NCBI RefSeq assembly: GCF_001665785.1
Contig: NZ_LZSO01000026.1
Span: 124,001 to 188,000 of the forward strand
Direction: 5' to 3'
Length of the DNA: 64,000 nt
Source of the DNA: Mycolicibacterium peregrinum
Lineage (GTDB): Bacteria; Actinomycetota; Actinomycetes; Mycobacteriales; Mycobacteriaceae
This document shows, piece by piece, positions 53,515 through 62,233 of the stretch. The position numbers and the translations under genes are program-made. Under the pieces are notes generated by a model. It was given only the letters and a program-made list of their open reading frames with translations, was not told the origin of the DNA and did no database searches. Numbering within the stretch: the first letter of the stretch is position 1; every line of letters starts with the position of its first letter.

Positions 53515-54380
53515 CAGATCAGCGCCTTGTCGGCCGCCACCCGCCGGCGCACATCGGCGAGCAGCAGATAGCTGCCGCCCTGCCGGATGAACACGGGCAG
53601 GAACCGATTGCCGAACGCCACGGCCAGAAACAGCCATTCGAACAGCCGTTGCCGCCCGCGGCCCCAACCGAAGCCGACGGCGTCCCGGAACACCGGAGCG
53701 AGAAATCCGGCGGTCAGGAATTTCAGCAGCGGCCGGAACGGTATGCGCAGCAACGGGTTTATCATCCGCAGGTCCACGAGGTCATGTAGGTATTGCCGGA
53801 CCACGTCGTCCATCTGCACCTGCGCGCAGGCGGTGTCCCAGTAGGTGTCGAAATCGGCCCGCGTCGGCGGCCACTGCTGCTCGTCGACCTGCAGGGTGGT
53901 GCCCAGTGTGGCGGCGGAGTGGTAGAACTGCTCGGCCTGCGCTCCGGTCATCTCGCCACGCAGCAGTTGGTAGACATCCTCGAGTCCGACGAACAGGCAG
54001 GCCGCCACCCACATCTGCAGGTCACGGTCGAAGGCGTTGTACTGCACGGGACTTGCCGGCCCGGAACGGACCTGCCGGTGCGCGGTGTCGACTGCATCGC
54101 GGAACGCCGCCTGGTCCTCGGCGTTGCCCAGGATGGCCACCGCCAGATAGCTCAGGGTGGTGCGGGCCCGTTTCCACGGATGTTTGAGCAGATTGCCCGA
54201 ATCCACGGTGCTTTCCACGACGCCGTGGCCGACGCCGGGCGCGGACAGTTGCATGATCACGTTGGCCGCGCCTGCGGCGAAGCCCCAGAGGTCCATCGCA
54301 TCCGCGATGGTGACGTCATCGTCGGACCAGCGCGAGGTTCGCCGGTTGATCGAGATCCGGTTGGCGGAGGTGGAAGTCAT
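53514..54380 (-). CDS. Oxygenase MpaB family protein (DUF2236)
   Basis: A 288-residue protein with the MpaB/DUF2236 pattern: FAAGAANVIMQLSAPGVGHGVVES, HPWKRARTTLSYLAVAILG, VDTAHRQVRS, AFDRDLQMWVAACLFVGLEDVYQ. The C-terminal hydrophobic part is FEWLFLAVAFGNRFLPVFI. Family members such as Lcp rubber oxygenase and fungal MpaB are haem- or metal-dependent oxygenases; the conserved His residues of the HPW and TAHRQ segments fit a metal or haem site. The start ATG 54380 is preferred over the longer upstream frame. It is the middle gene of a three-gene operon between two paralogous mini membrane proteins. Confidence 0.85.
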   Translation of the reverse strand: MTSTSANRISINRRTSRWSDDDVTIADAMDLWGFAAGAANVIMQLSAPGVGHGVVESTVDSGNLLKHPWKRARTTLSYLAVAILGNAEDQAAFRDAVDTAHRQVRSGPASPVQYNAFDRDLQMWVAACLFVGLEDVYQLLRGEMTGAQAEQFYHSAATLGTTLQVDEQQWPPTRADFDTYWDTACAQVQMDDVVRQYLHDLVDLRMINPLLRIPFRPLLKFLTAGFLAPVFRDAVGFGWGRGRQRLFEWLFLAVAFGNRFLPVFIRQGGSYLLLADVRRRVAADKALI

Positions 54381-54394
54381 GCGCACTCTCCCCG

Positions 54395-54619
54395 TCAGGC
54401 CATGCACACGTTGGTGAACAGCAGCACCGGCCAGGACACGATGGAGCCCAGAAAGGACACCACGGCGTCGGCTCCGTGCATGCCGGCCAGGTGGCCGGTG
54501 TGGGTGAGCGACCAGATCAGGCCGATGAGCAGATAGGGGACCGCGAGGATGATGGCGGTTCCGAACCACTCGGCGATGGTCATCTGAAAGCCGAGAATCT
54601 TGCGTACTGCGGTCAACAT
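54395..54619 (-). CDS. Mini membrane protein A, paralogue of 53263-53514
   Basis: A 74-residue protein with two membrane segments (WFGTAIILAVPYLLIGLIWSLTH; VSFLGSIVSWPVLLFTNVC). It is similar to the 83-residue protein at the other end of the operon (KILG, AVPYLLIGLIW, WPVLLF, VCMA). The start is ATG 54619, and the gap to the MpaB gene is 14 bp. First gene of the operon; function unknown. Confidence 0.75.
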   Translation of the reverse strand: MLTAVRKILGFQMTIAEWFGTAIILAVPYLLIGLIWSLTHTGHLAGMHGADAVVSFLGSIVSWPVLLFTNVCMA

Positions 54620-54688
54620 GTGAACTGTGCCCCCGTCGTTGTCAGGCGGGCTCTATGTTAATGGCGATTCTCCTCGGCGTCCCGAAAA

Positions 54689-55021
54689 CTACTTGGGCGG
54701 CAGGCTCTTGGCATAGTCGACACCCCGGGCGACCCACGACTGGAGCTGCCGTTTGGTCTTCACTCCGGGGCTCGCGATCCGCAGCCAGCCGCGCATCTCC
54801 CGGCCGCCCATCACCATGGGCTCGACGTGCTGGCGTTGCACCAGTTTTTCACCCTCGTCCCGCGAGACCCGCACCATCAGGCCGCCTTCCCGGGTTGCGG
54901 CCACCGCCATGTTGCCGTTGACCAGGAACGCCAGCCCGCCGAACATGCGCTTCTCGTCGAGACCGCCCTCGGAGGCGGTCAGCTCGCGGATGCGGTTGGC
55001 CAGGTCCGGGTCGAAGGCCAT
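54689..55021 (-). CDS. TfoX/Sxy N-terminal-domain protein
   Basis: A 110-residue protein of the TfoX N-terminal family (ELTASEGGLDEKRMFGGLAFLVNGNMAVAA; LMVRVSRDEGEKLV). Proteobacterial TfoX/Sxy controls competence with CRP; in actinobacteria the role is unknown and it may bind DNA or nucleotides. It has only the N-terminal domain. The start at ATG 55021 lies one base after the stop of a 22-residue ORF. Confidence 0.88.
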   Translation of the reverse strand: MAFDPDLANRIRELTASEGGLDEKRMFGGLAFLVNGNMAVAATREGGLMVRVSRDEGEKLVQRQHVEPMVMGGREMRGWLRIASPGVKTKRQLQSWVARGVDYAKSLPPK

Positions 55022-55022
55022 G

Positions 55023-55091
55023 TCAGTCGAGATCGATGCGGCGTTGGGCGCCGTGGATGACGCGTCGCTTCAGGTCACGAAGGTCCACCAT
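55023..55091 (-). CDS. 22-residue leader ORF before the TfoX-like gene
   Basis: ATG 55091 opens MVDLRDLKRRVIHGAQRRID and ends LD-stop, one base before the TfoX start (TGACATG). Arg- and Lys-rich, helical. The -10-like TAGGGT is 6 bases upstream, which suggests a leaderless transcript that begins at this ORF. A true small protein or a coupling leader are both possible. Confidence 0.45.
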   Translation of the reverse strand: MVDLRDLKRRVIHGAQRRIDLD

Positions 55092-55097
55092 GGCGCA

Positions 55098-55103
55098 ACC
55101 CTA
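55098..55103 (-). promoter_or_regulatory. Probable -10 of the leaderless TfoX-region transcript
   Basis: On the minus strand TAGGGT (TANNNT type) ends 6 bases before ATG 55091. It lies between the cycA stop and the leader ORF. Confidence 0.45.
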
Positions 55104-55110
55104 CCGACGA

Positions 55111-56550
55111 TCAGTCGGAATCCTTCGACTCGGCGGACTCGAGGTCGGCGTGGAACTTGGCTTCGCGGGCCAGATGTCCTGGGCGACGCCGCAACACCAT
55201 CCAGGCGATACCCAGAACCAGGAACCACGCCGGTGTCACCAGTTCGGCCTGCAGGGTGTCCTCCTTCTGGGTGAACGCCCACAGCAGGAACGCGAAGAAG
55301 GCCAAGACGACGTAACACATCACGACGCCGCCGGGCATCTTGAACTTCGATGCCTCGTGCAGTTCCGGCCGACGCTTCCGGTAGACGAGGTAGCTCACCA
55401 GGATGATCGTCCAGACGAAGATGAAGCACAGCGACGAGATCGTCGTGACCAACGTGAACGCGGCGACAATCGAGTCGCCGGCGGCCACCATCACCACGCC
55501 CGACAGCAGGAAAACGCCGGACAGGAACAACGCATTGGCGGGCACGCGCCGCGAGGTCAGCCGGCCGAACAGACCGGGTGCGTCACCTTCGGTGGCCAGG
55601 CCGTAGACCATCCGGGACGTCGAGTAGATACCGGAGTTGGCCGACGACGTCGCCGAGGTGAGCACCACGAAGTTGACCACCGACGCCGCGATCCCCAGGC
55701 CCGCGAGGCTGAACATGGCCACGAACGGGCTGAGCTTGGGATCGATCTCGCGCCACGGCGTGACCGCGATGATGATGGTCAGCGCGGCGACGTAGAAGAG
55801 CATGACGCGCACCGGGATCGAGTTGATCGCCTTGGGCAGGTTGCGTTCGGGGTCCTTGGCCTCGGCGGCGGTGGTGCCCACCAGTTCGATCCCGACGAAC
55901 GCGAAGGTCGCGATCTGGAATCCGGCAACGAATCCCATTGGGCCGGTGGGGAAGAAGCCGCCGTCGTTCCACAGGTTGGCAAAGGAGGCCTGGACGCCGG
56001 TGGGGGCGGTGAAGCTGGTGAAGATCATGACCAGGCCGATGACGATCAACGTCACGATCGCGACGATCTTGATCAAGGCGAACCAGAACTCGGTCTCACC
56101 GAACGCTCGCACGGTCGGCAGGTTCAGTCCGATGAGCACCACGACTGTCGCCAGCGCCGGTATCCACAGCGGCAGGTCCGGCCACCAGAAGGCCACGTAG
56201 CCGGCGATCACCACCACGTCGGCCACGCCCGTGACGATCCAGCAGAACCAGTACGTCCAGCCGGTGAAGAATCCGGCCCACGGGCCCAGCAGGTCGGCGG
56301 CGAAATCGGCGAACGACTTGTAATGCAGGTTGGACAGCAGCAGTTCGCCCATGGCCCGCATGACGAAGAACAGCATGAAGCCGATGATCATGTAGACGAA
56401 GAGCACCGACGGGCCGGCCAGCGAGATGGTCTTTCCGGAGCCCATGAACAGGCCCGTTCCGATCGCGCCGCCGATGGCGATCAGCTGGATGTGCCGGTTC
56501 GACAGCTGACGGGAAAGGTGCCGTTCGTCCGTGGATGTATCTGACGTCAC
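55111..56550 (-). CDS. cycA: D-serine/D-alanine/glycine permease (CycA-type, APC family)
   Basis: A 479-residue inner-membrane amino acid:proton symporter with twelve membrane segments. It is strikingly close to enterobacterial CycA as I recall it (SNRHIQLIAIGGAIGTGLFM; GSGKTISLAGPSVLFVYMII; LLGPWAGFFTGWTYWFCW). It imports glycine, D-alanine and D-serine; the mycobacterial homologue is linked to D-cycloserine entry. The start is GTG 56550. No glycine riboswitch precedes it. The window also has gcvH and gcvP, but these are 40 kb away and not in its operon. Confidence 0.93.
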   Translation of the reverse strand: MTSDTSTDERHLSRQLSNRHIQLIAIGGAIGTGLFMGSGKTISLAGPSVLFVYMIIGFMLFFVMRAMGELLLSNLHYKSFADFAADLLGPWAGFFTGWTYWFCWIVTGVADVVVIAGYVAFWWPDLPLWIPALATVVVLIGLNLPTVRAFGETEFWFALIKIVAIVTLIVIGLVMIFTSFTAPTGVQASFANLWNDGGFFPTGPMGFVAGFQIATFAFVGIELVGTTAAEAKDPERNLPKAINSIPVRVMLFYVAALTIIIAVTPWREIDPKLSPFVAMFSLAGLGIAASVVNFVVLTSATSSANSGIYSTSRMVYGLATEGDAPGLFGRLTSRRVPANALFLSGVFLLSGVVMVAAGDSIVAAFTLVTTISSLCFIFVWTIILVSYLVYRKRRPELHEASKFKMPGGVVMCYVVLAFFAFLLWAFTQKEDTLQAELVTPAWFLVLGIAWMVLRRRPGHLAREAKFHADLESAESKDSD

Positions 56551-56611
56551 ACCGTGAAGGATTGCAGGCGAGGAGATGACGGCTGCAGCCAGCCCGGCGT
56601 TTCCTCGGCCG

Positions 56612-57403
56612 CTAGCCCAATATCGGGAACCGGCGCTGTGAGGCGAGCCGGTTCAGGGCCGTCTGCATGACTTCCCGGATGTGGGAGTCGACGGCGTCGA
56701 CATCAGGGTCGGAGCCGAAGCGTGCCGTGATGTCGATCGGGGGCAGGACTTCGGTGACGATCTTGGTCGGCAGGGGCAGATTGGGCGGCACGAGGACACT
56801 GAGGCCGAAGGGAAGCCCGATACTCACCGGCAAGATGTCCAGGCGGATGCGAGGCAGCCCGAGGCGCTTGGCCAGCCAGTTGCCCCGGGTCAGGAACAGC
56901 TGGGTTTCCTGGGCGCCGATCGAGACGGTCGGCACGATCGGGACCCCGGCGGCGAGCGCGGTGCGGACGTATCCGGTTCGCCCGTTGAAGTCGATGGTGT
57001 TCGCCTCGGCGGTGGGGCGGTAGGCGTCGTAATCGCCGCCGGGAAACACCAGCACCACCGCACCGGATTGCAGGGCAGCCGCAGCGTTCTCCCGGCTGGC
57101 ATGGATCACGCCGAGTCGCCGGAACAAATCTCCTGTCGGCCCGAGCAGTACGCCGTAATGGGCGAGCGTGTACAGCGGACGGTCGTATCCGAAGTGGTGG
57201 TAGAACTCCGGCGCGAAGACCAGGACGTCGGGTGTCAGCATGCCGCCGGAATGGTTGGCGACCACGAGCGCACCGCCGTGGCCGGGAATGTTCTCCAGGC
57301 CACGGACCTCAGAGCGGAACCACCACTTCGCAAGCGGGCCCGCCAAGGACTTCACCTGTCGGGTGACGGCGGGATCCCACTGGTCGAGCTCGTTTTCGTC
57401 CAT
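56612..57403 (-). CDS. Lysophospholipid acyltransferase-family protein
   Basis: A 263-residue glycerolipid acyltransferase-like protein (LPLAT; MGAT-like group). The core is ALVVANHSGGMLTPDVLVF, VFPGGDYDAYRP and GVPIVPTVSIGAQETQ. The catalytic motif is NH-x7-D instead of the classical NH-x4-D. The start ATG 57403 is chosen; the in-frame TTG at 57433 lies inside a terminator hairpin. It probably transfers an acyl group from acyl-CoA to a lipid at the membrane. It lies downstream of lon with a terminator between, so it needs its own promoter, which I cannot see. Confidence 0.82.
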   Translation of the reverse strand: MDENELDQWDPAVTRQVKSLAGPLAKWWFRSEVRGLENIPGHGGALVVANHSGGMLTPDVLVFAPEFYHHFGYDRPLYTLAHYGVLLGPTGDLFRRLGVIHASRENAAAALQSGAVVLVFPGGDYDAYRPTAEANTIDFNGRTGYVRTALAAGVPIVPTVSIGAQETQLFLTRGNWLAKRLGLPRIRLDILPVSIGLPFGLSVLVPPNLPLPTKIVTEVLPPIDITARFGSDPDVDAVDSHIREVMQTALNRLASQRRFPILG

Positions 57404-57431
57404 CGCCGCCAGATTGACCCGAATGCCGGAC

Positions 57432-57477
57432 AAATAAACCGTCCGCCGTTGCGACTTTCGGTCACAACGGCGGACGG
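57432..57477 (-). terminator. Terminator downstream of lon
   Basis: 57439-57451 and 57465-57477 form a perfect 13-bp stem (CCGTCCGCCGTTG with its complement) around a 13-base loop. On the minus strand, in the lon direction, the stem is followed by TTTATTTG. It lies 27 bases after the lon stop. Confidence 0.75.
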
Positions 57478-57503
57478 CGGTTTGACGGGGAGCCGTCGGC
57501 TGC

Positions 57504-59828
57504 CTACGCGGCGGCCGACGTCGACTCGCTGACGGGTTCCAGCGCCAGGGCGATGATGTCGGCCACGTCGGTCATCGGCTTGACCTCCAAAGCCTCCAGC
57601 ACCTCGGCCGGAACCTCATCCAGATCGGGCTCGTTGCGCGCCGGGATGAACACGGTCTTCAACCCGGCCCGCTGCGCAGCGAGCAGCTTCTGCTTGACGC
57701 CGCCGATCGGCAGCACCCGGCCGTTCAGCGTGACCTCACCGGTCATGCCGACATCGCCGCGCACCTGCCGTCCGGTGGCCATCGACACCAGCGCTGTCAC
57801 CATCGTGACGCCGGCTGACGGGCCGTCCTTGGGAACCGCGCCCGCGGGCACGTGGACGTGGATCTGGCGGTCCAGTGCCTTCGGATCGACGCCCAGCTGT
57901 TCGGCGTGGGCCCGCACATAGGACAGCGCGATCTGCGCCGACTCCTTCATGACGTCGCCCAGCTGACCGGTCAGCTTCAACCCCGACTCGCCCTCGTTCG
58001 AGTTGGCCTCGATGTACAGCACGTCGCCGCCCAGGCCGGTGACGGCCAGACCGGTCGCCACACCCGGCACCGCAGTGCGCTCGGTGGATTCCGGCGTGAA
58101 CCGCGGACGGCCCAGGTACTCGACCAGATCCGGCTCATCGATCGTGATCGGCGAGTCCGTCGAGTCGAGCTTGGTCGTCACCTTGCGCAGCGCCTTGGCC
58201 AGCAACCGCTCGAACTGCCGGACGCCCGGCTCGCGGGTGTAGTCCGCGGCGATCTTGCGCAACGCCGCGTCCGTCACCGTCACCTCGGCGTCGGTCAGCG
58301 CCGCCCGCTCGGCCTGCCGGGGGAGCAGGTAGTCCCGCGCGATGGCGACCTTGTCGTCCTCGGTGTAGCCGTCGAGCTGGATCAGCTCCATGCGGTCCAG
58401 CAGCGCGGACGGGATGTTCTCGATGACGTTGGCCGTCGCCAGGAACACCACATCGGACAGATCCAGGTCCAGCTCCAGGTAGTGGTCGCGGAACGTGTGG
58501 TTCTGCGCCGGGTCGAGCACCTCCAGCAGCGCGGCCGACGGATCGCCCCGGTAGTCGGAGCCCACCTTGTCGATCTCGTCCAGCAGCACAACAGGATTCA
58601 TCGAACCCGCCTCGCCGATGGCCCGCACGACACGGCCCGGCAGCGCGCCGACATAGGTACGGCGGTGACCGCGGATCTCGGCCTCGTCGCGGACACCGCC
58701 CAGGGCGACACGCACGAACTTGCGACCCAGGGCCCTGGCCACGGACTCACCCAGCGAGGTCTTGCCGACCCCGGGCGGACCGGCCAGCACCATCACGGCA
58801 CCCGAACCACGGCCGCCGACGACGGCCATGCCCCGCTGGGCACGACGGGCACGCACGGCGAGGTATTCGACGATGCGGTCTTTGACGTCGTCCAGTCCGT
58901 GGTGGTCGGCGTCCAGGATCTCGCGGGCACCCTTGAGGTCGGTCGAATCCTCGGTGCGTTCGTTCCACGGCAGATCCAGCACGGTGTCCAGCCAGGTTCG
59001 GATCCAGCCGCCCTCGGGGCTCTGGTCGCTGGAGCGTTCCAGCTTGCCGACCTCGCGCAGCGCGGCCTCCCGCACCTTTTCCGGAAGGTCAGCGGCCTCG
59101 ACGCGGGCCCGGTAATCCTCAGACCCTTCGGGCTCGCCCTCGCCCAGTTCCTTGCGGATGGCGGCCAGCTGCTGGCGCAGCAGGAATTCCTTCTGCTGCT
59201 TGTCCATGCCGGACCGGACATCCTCGGCGATCTTGTCGTTGACCTCGACCTCGGCCAGGTGCTCGCCGGTCCAGTCGATGAGCACACGCAACCGCTCGGC
59301 CGCGTCCTCGGTCTCCAGGAGCTGACGCTTCTGCACATCGGTCAGGTACGAGGCGTAGCCGGCCGTGTCGGCCAGCGCCGACGGGTCGGTGATCTTGTTG
59401 ACCACGTCGACGATCTGCCAGGCCTCGCGCCGCTGCAGCATGGCCAGCAGCAGCTTCTTGTACTCGGCGGCCAGCGCCTTGGTGTCGTCGGTCACCGATT
59501 CGGGTTCGGCGGCTTCTTCCACCTCGACCCACAGGGCCGCGCCCGGCCCGGTGGTTCCGGAGCCGATATGCGCACGGCGTTCACCGCGCACGACGGCGGC
59601 TTCTGCCCCTCCGGGCATGCGCCCGACCTGCACGATCGACGCGATAACCCCGTGTGTGGGGTAGCGGTCGTCCAGGCGCGGCGCGATCAGCAGCTTGCCC
59701 GATTCGCTGGCCTGAGCGGCGTCGACAGCCGCGCGGGCAGCGTCGTCGAGTTCGACGGGCACCACCATTCCGGGCAGGACGATCGGCTCACTCAAGAACA
59801 GGACGGGCACTGCGATGTGTTCAGGCAT
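57504..59828 (-). CDS. lon: ATP-dependent Lon protease
   Basis: A 774-residue LonA-type protease: N-terminal LAN domain (residues 1-200), helical part, AAA+ module with Walker A GPPGVGKTSLG (about 349-359) and Walker B VVLLDEIDKVG, then the protease with the Ser-Lys dyad Ser671 (DGPSAGVTM) and Lys714 (GGVKQKLLAA). It degrades misfolded and regulatory proteins. The start is ATG 59828 with GGAGG 6 bases upstream; a TTG at 59840 is unlikely. M. tuberculosis lacks lon, so this fits a saprophytic mycobacterium. No HspR (HAIR) site is obvious upstream. Confidence 0.98.
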   Translation of the reverse strand: MPEHIAVPVLFLSEPIVLPGMVVPVELDDAARAAVDAAQASESGKLLIAPRLDDRYPTHGVIASIVQVGRMPGGAEAAVVRGERRAHIGSGTTGPGAALWVEVEEAAEPESVTDDTKALAAEYKKLLLAMLQRREAWQIVDVVNKITDPSALADTAGYASYLTDVQKRQLLETEDAAERLRVLIDWTGEHLAEVEVNDKIAEDVRSGMDKQQKEFLLRQQLAAIRKELGEGEPEGSEDYRARVEAADLPEKVREAALREVGKLERSSDQSPEGGWIRTWLDTVLDLPWNERTEDSTDLKGAREILDADHHGLDDVKDRIVEYLAVRARRAQRGMAVVGGRGSGAVMVLAGPPGVGKTSLGESVARALGRKFVRVALGGVRDEAEIRGHRRTYVGALPGRVVRAIGEAGSMNPVVLLDEIDKVGSDYRGDPSAALLEVLDPAQNHTFRDHYLELDLDLSDVVFLATANVIENIPSALLDRMELIQLDGYTEDDKVAIARDYLLPRQAERAALTDAEVTVTDAALRKIAADYTREPGVRQFERLLAKALRKVTTKLDSTDSPITIDEPDLVEYLGRPRFTPESTERTAVPGVATGLAVTGLGGDVLYIEANSNEGESGLKLTGQLGDVMKESAQIALSYVRAHAEQLGVDPKALDRQIHVHVPAGAVPKDGPSAGVTMVTALVSMATGRQVRGDVGMTGEVTLNGRVLPIGGVKQKLLAAQRAGLKTVFIPARNEPDLDEVPAEVLEALEVKPMTDVADIIALALEPVSESTSAAA

Positions 59829-59926
59829 CAATACCTCCAAAGTTCAGTCTGATGCGCTCAACCTTGGCGGGGTCAGGTTTGTTCCCTGCGCGTCCCGTGT
59901 CCGAGTTCGCCGTGAGTGAACGGAAG

Positions 59927-61195
59927 CTAAGCGGCCCGCTTGTTGATCACGATGTGGACTTCACGGGTGAGTATCCGCAGGCCGCCGGCCAGTGGTGGAG
60001 CGGTGGATCGGTAGGTCGCGCCGGTGGGGGTGATGTGATCGGTGGTGTAGCGGCCGAACTCGTCGACTCCGGCCACGACCTGCCAGCCGGGTGTTTCTTT
60101 GACGTAGTTGCAGTGTTCGCACAGTCCCTGGCCGTTGGTGGCGTTGGTCGGCCCGTGGTTGTGGTGGGGGTTCACATGGTCGATGTGTCGGATCCGGGCA
60201 TCGCAGTACGGGGTGCGGCAGGTCTGATCTCGGGTGGCGATGAACCGAGCGAGGCCTTTGGGGAAGCGTCGCGATCGGGATTCCATGGCGACGAGGGCGC
60301 CGGTGTCGGGGGCTGCATAGAGCCGTCGCAGGGTGGCCCAGGAGTCGTCATGGGTGAGTGCGTCGCCGATCATGCGTCGGGCTGTTGCGGCGGGGATGGG
60401 CCCGTGGCCCTGCAGGTGTGCGGGTTGGATGCTGCCGGCGAACAGGGTGTCGTCGGAGAGCACGAGGTTGACCGCGACCGGGACCGGTGTGGTGACGTCG
60501 CGGCCGGTGACGCGGGCTACCAGGGTGTCGGCCATGGCTTGGCCGCGGTTGCGGCCGTCGGCGCAGCGGTCGGCTGCATCGATGAGGGCGGAGTGCACGG
60601 ATGCCGCGTCGGTGGCGGGCAGGAGCGCGGTGACAAAAGCCATGGCGTCAGGGGCGGGGCGGAGCGTGACATTGCGGTCTTCGGGTGCGCGGGTGGCGCG
60701 GTCGACGACGGCCATCGGGTCGAGTTGGTAGGCGATGGTTTTGGCGTCGTTGCGGATGCGGGTGTCGCCGAGGCCGATCAGGGTGGTGTGGTCGGCGCAG
60801 AGTTGATGGTCGAGGCGGTGCCGGTCGGCGGGGGACAGGCAGGCGGCCTCGCGGACGATCAGTCGGGCGCGGGCTTCGGTGAGCACCCCACATTCCAGGG
60901 CAGCGAGCGTGTGGGGAAGGTCGTGGACGAGGATGCGGGCGTCGGAGAGGTGTTGTCGGCCGTTGGCCGGTGAGTCCATGCGCGCCAGTCCGATTTCTGA
61001 ACCCAGCCCGCGGCCGCGTCGTGTGACGGGGGCCCTCGTGGCGGCTTCGGCGGCATGTCGGGCGGACTCCAGGGCGACGGTGGCGCGGGCTTGTCCGGCT
61101 GCGGCGGCGCATTTGAGGCGTTCGAGTTCGGCGATTCGGTCCAGCAGTGCCGCCTCGCCGGCAGTGAGATCAACCTTCGCGAAATATTCGAACAT
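59927..61195 (-). CDS. DUF222/HNH endonuclease-domain protein (13E12-type)
   Basis: A 422-residue protein from ATG 61195 (MFEYFAKVDL). It has a DUF222 helical domain (residues 1-280; GARIxV-like segments HLSDARILVHDLPHTLAALECG and LDPMAVVDRATRAPEDRNVTL). A C-terminal HNH nuclease module follows (RDQTCRTPYCDARIRHIDHVNPHHNHGPTN, then GLCEHCNYVKE), in which the Cys pairs hold zinc and DH is the catalytic site. The 13E12 family has many copies in mycobacteria and may be a mobile or selfish nuclease family. Complete reading frame, no terminal repeats seen. Confidence 0.88.
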   Translation of the reverse strand: MFEYFAKVDLTAGEAALLDRIAELERLKCAAAAGQARATVALESARHAAEAATRAPVTRRGRGLGSEIGLARMDSPANGRQHLSDARILVHDLPHTLAALECGVLTEARARLIVREAACLSPADRHRLDHQLCADHTTLIGLGDTRIRNDAKTIAYQLDPMAVVDRATRAPEDRNVTLRPAPDAMAFVTALLPATDAASVHSALIDAADRCADGRNRGQAMADTLVARVTGRDVTTPVPVAVNLVLSDDTLFAGSIQPAHLQGHGPIPAATARRMIGDALTHDDSWATLRRLYAAPDTGALVAMESRSRRFPKGLARFIATRDQTCRTPYCDARIRHIDHVNPHHNHGPTNATNGQGLCEHCNYVKETPGWQVVAGVDEFGRYTTDHITPTGATYRSTAPPLAGGLRILTREVHIVINKRAA

Positions 61196-61274
61196 GTGTT
61201 CGACGCTACACCGCGGGTCGGACAGATGTGGGGCAGTCCGGAATGTTTTCGGCTGCCGATCCGTCGTACGCCGT

Positions 61275-62201
61275 ATGAGCAAGGCAGTCCAATTCGATGA
61301 ATACGGCGGAATCGACGTCCTGCAGGTTCGTCATGTGCCGCGGCCCGTCCCGGCTGCCGGCGAGGTGCTCGTGCAGGTCCGCGCTGCCGGGATCAATCCT
61401 GGTGAGGCCATGATCCGTCGTGGTGCGCTGCACGACCGGTTCCCGGCCACTTTTCCCTCAGGGCAGGGCAGCGACCTCGCGGGTGTGGTGGCCGAGCTTG
61501 GGGCGGAAGTGACCGGGTTCGAGGTCGGGGACGAGGTTTTAGGGTTCACCGACGAGCGAGCCAGCCACGCCGAATACGTGGCCGTGCCCGCCACCCAGTT
61601 GGCTCCCAAGCCGCCCGCCCTGCCGTGGGAGGTGGCCGGATCGCTGTATGTCGTGGGCGCCACCGCCTACGCAGCGGTACGTGCCGTGCGACTGCAGCCC
61701 GGGGACACCGTGGCGATCGCGGGCGCCGCCGGCGGTGTCGGCACCATCGCGGTGCAGCTCGCCAAGCGCGCCGGCGCCACTGTGCTCGGCATCGCCGGGT
61801 CCGCGAACGATGACTGGCTGACGGCGCACGGCGCCTTCCCGGTCAGTTACGGTGACGATCTGGCCGACCGGCTCCGGGCCGCTTCCCCGTCGGGTCGCGT
61901 CGACGCGTTCCTCGATCTCTTCGGCGGCGGATACGTGAAGCTGGCCGTCGACGAGTTGGGTGTGGCTCCCGAACGCGTCGACACCATCATTGATTTCCCG
62001 GCCATCGAGGAGTTCGGTGTCCAGAGTGCCGGAAATGCCGAGGGCGCTGACATCGCGATCATCGCGGAGTTGGCGAATCTCGCAGCCGATGGGGAACTCG
62101 ACGTGCCGATTGCCGGAGTGTTCGCCCTCGACGATGTCCGAGCTGCGTACACCGAGCTGGAAAAGCGCCATACCAGAGGGAAATTGGTGCTGCGACCGTG
62201 A
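61275..62201 (+). CDS. Quinone-oxidoreductase-like zinc-free alcohol dehydrogenase (MDR family)
   Basis: A 308-residue MDR protein of quinone reductase type (KAVQFDEYGGIDVLQVRHVP; AAGINPGEAMIRRG; GQGSDLAGVVAELG; VAIAGAAGGVGTIAVQLAKRAGATVLGIAGS). The cofactor loop GAAGGVG and absence of the structural-zinc cysteines mark an NADPH-dependent quinone or enone reductase. The start is ATG 61275, facing the DUF222 gene across 79 bp. Confidence 0.92.
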   Translation: MSKAVQFDEYGGIDVLQVRHVPRPVPAAGEVLVQVRAAGINPGEAMIRRGALHDRFPATFPSGQGSDLAGVVAELGAEVTGFEVGDEVLGFTDERASHAEYVAVPATQLAPKPPALPWEVAGSLYVVGATAYAAVRAVRLQPGDTVAIAGAAGGVGTIAVQLAKRAGATVLGIAGSANDDWLTAHGAFPVSYGDDLADRLRAASPSGRVDAFLDLFGGGYVKLAVDELGVAPERVDTIIDFPAIEEFGVQSAGNAEGADIAIIAELANLAADGELDVPIAGVFALDDVRAAYTELEKRHTRGKLVLRP

Positions 62202-62233
62202 CCGGTGGCGCCTGCGCGACGTAGCATCCAGAC

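Noticed and set aside
55111..56611. Glycine riboswitch in front of cycA
   Set aside because: The 61 bases upstream of cycA show none of the aptamer core motifs seen before gcvP.
57852..59852. 666-codon open frame antisense to lon
   Set aside because: Same effect: composition follows lon in mirror, with no start signal and no known domain.
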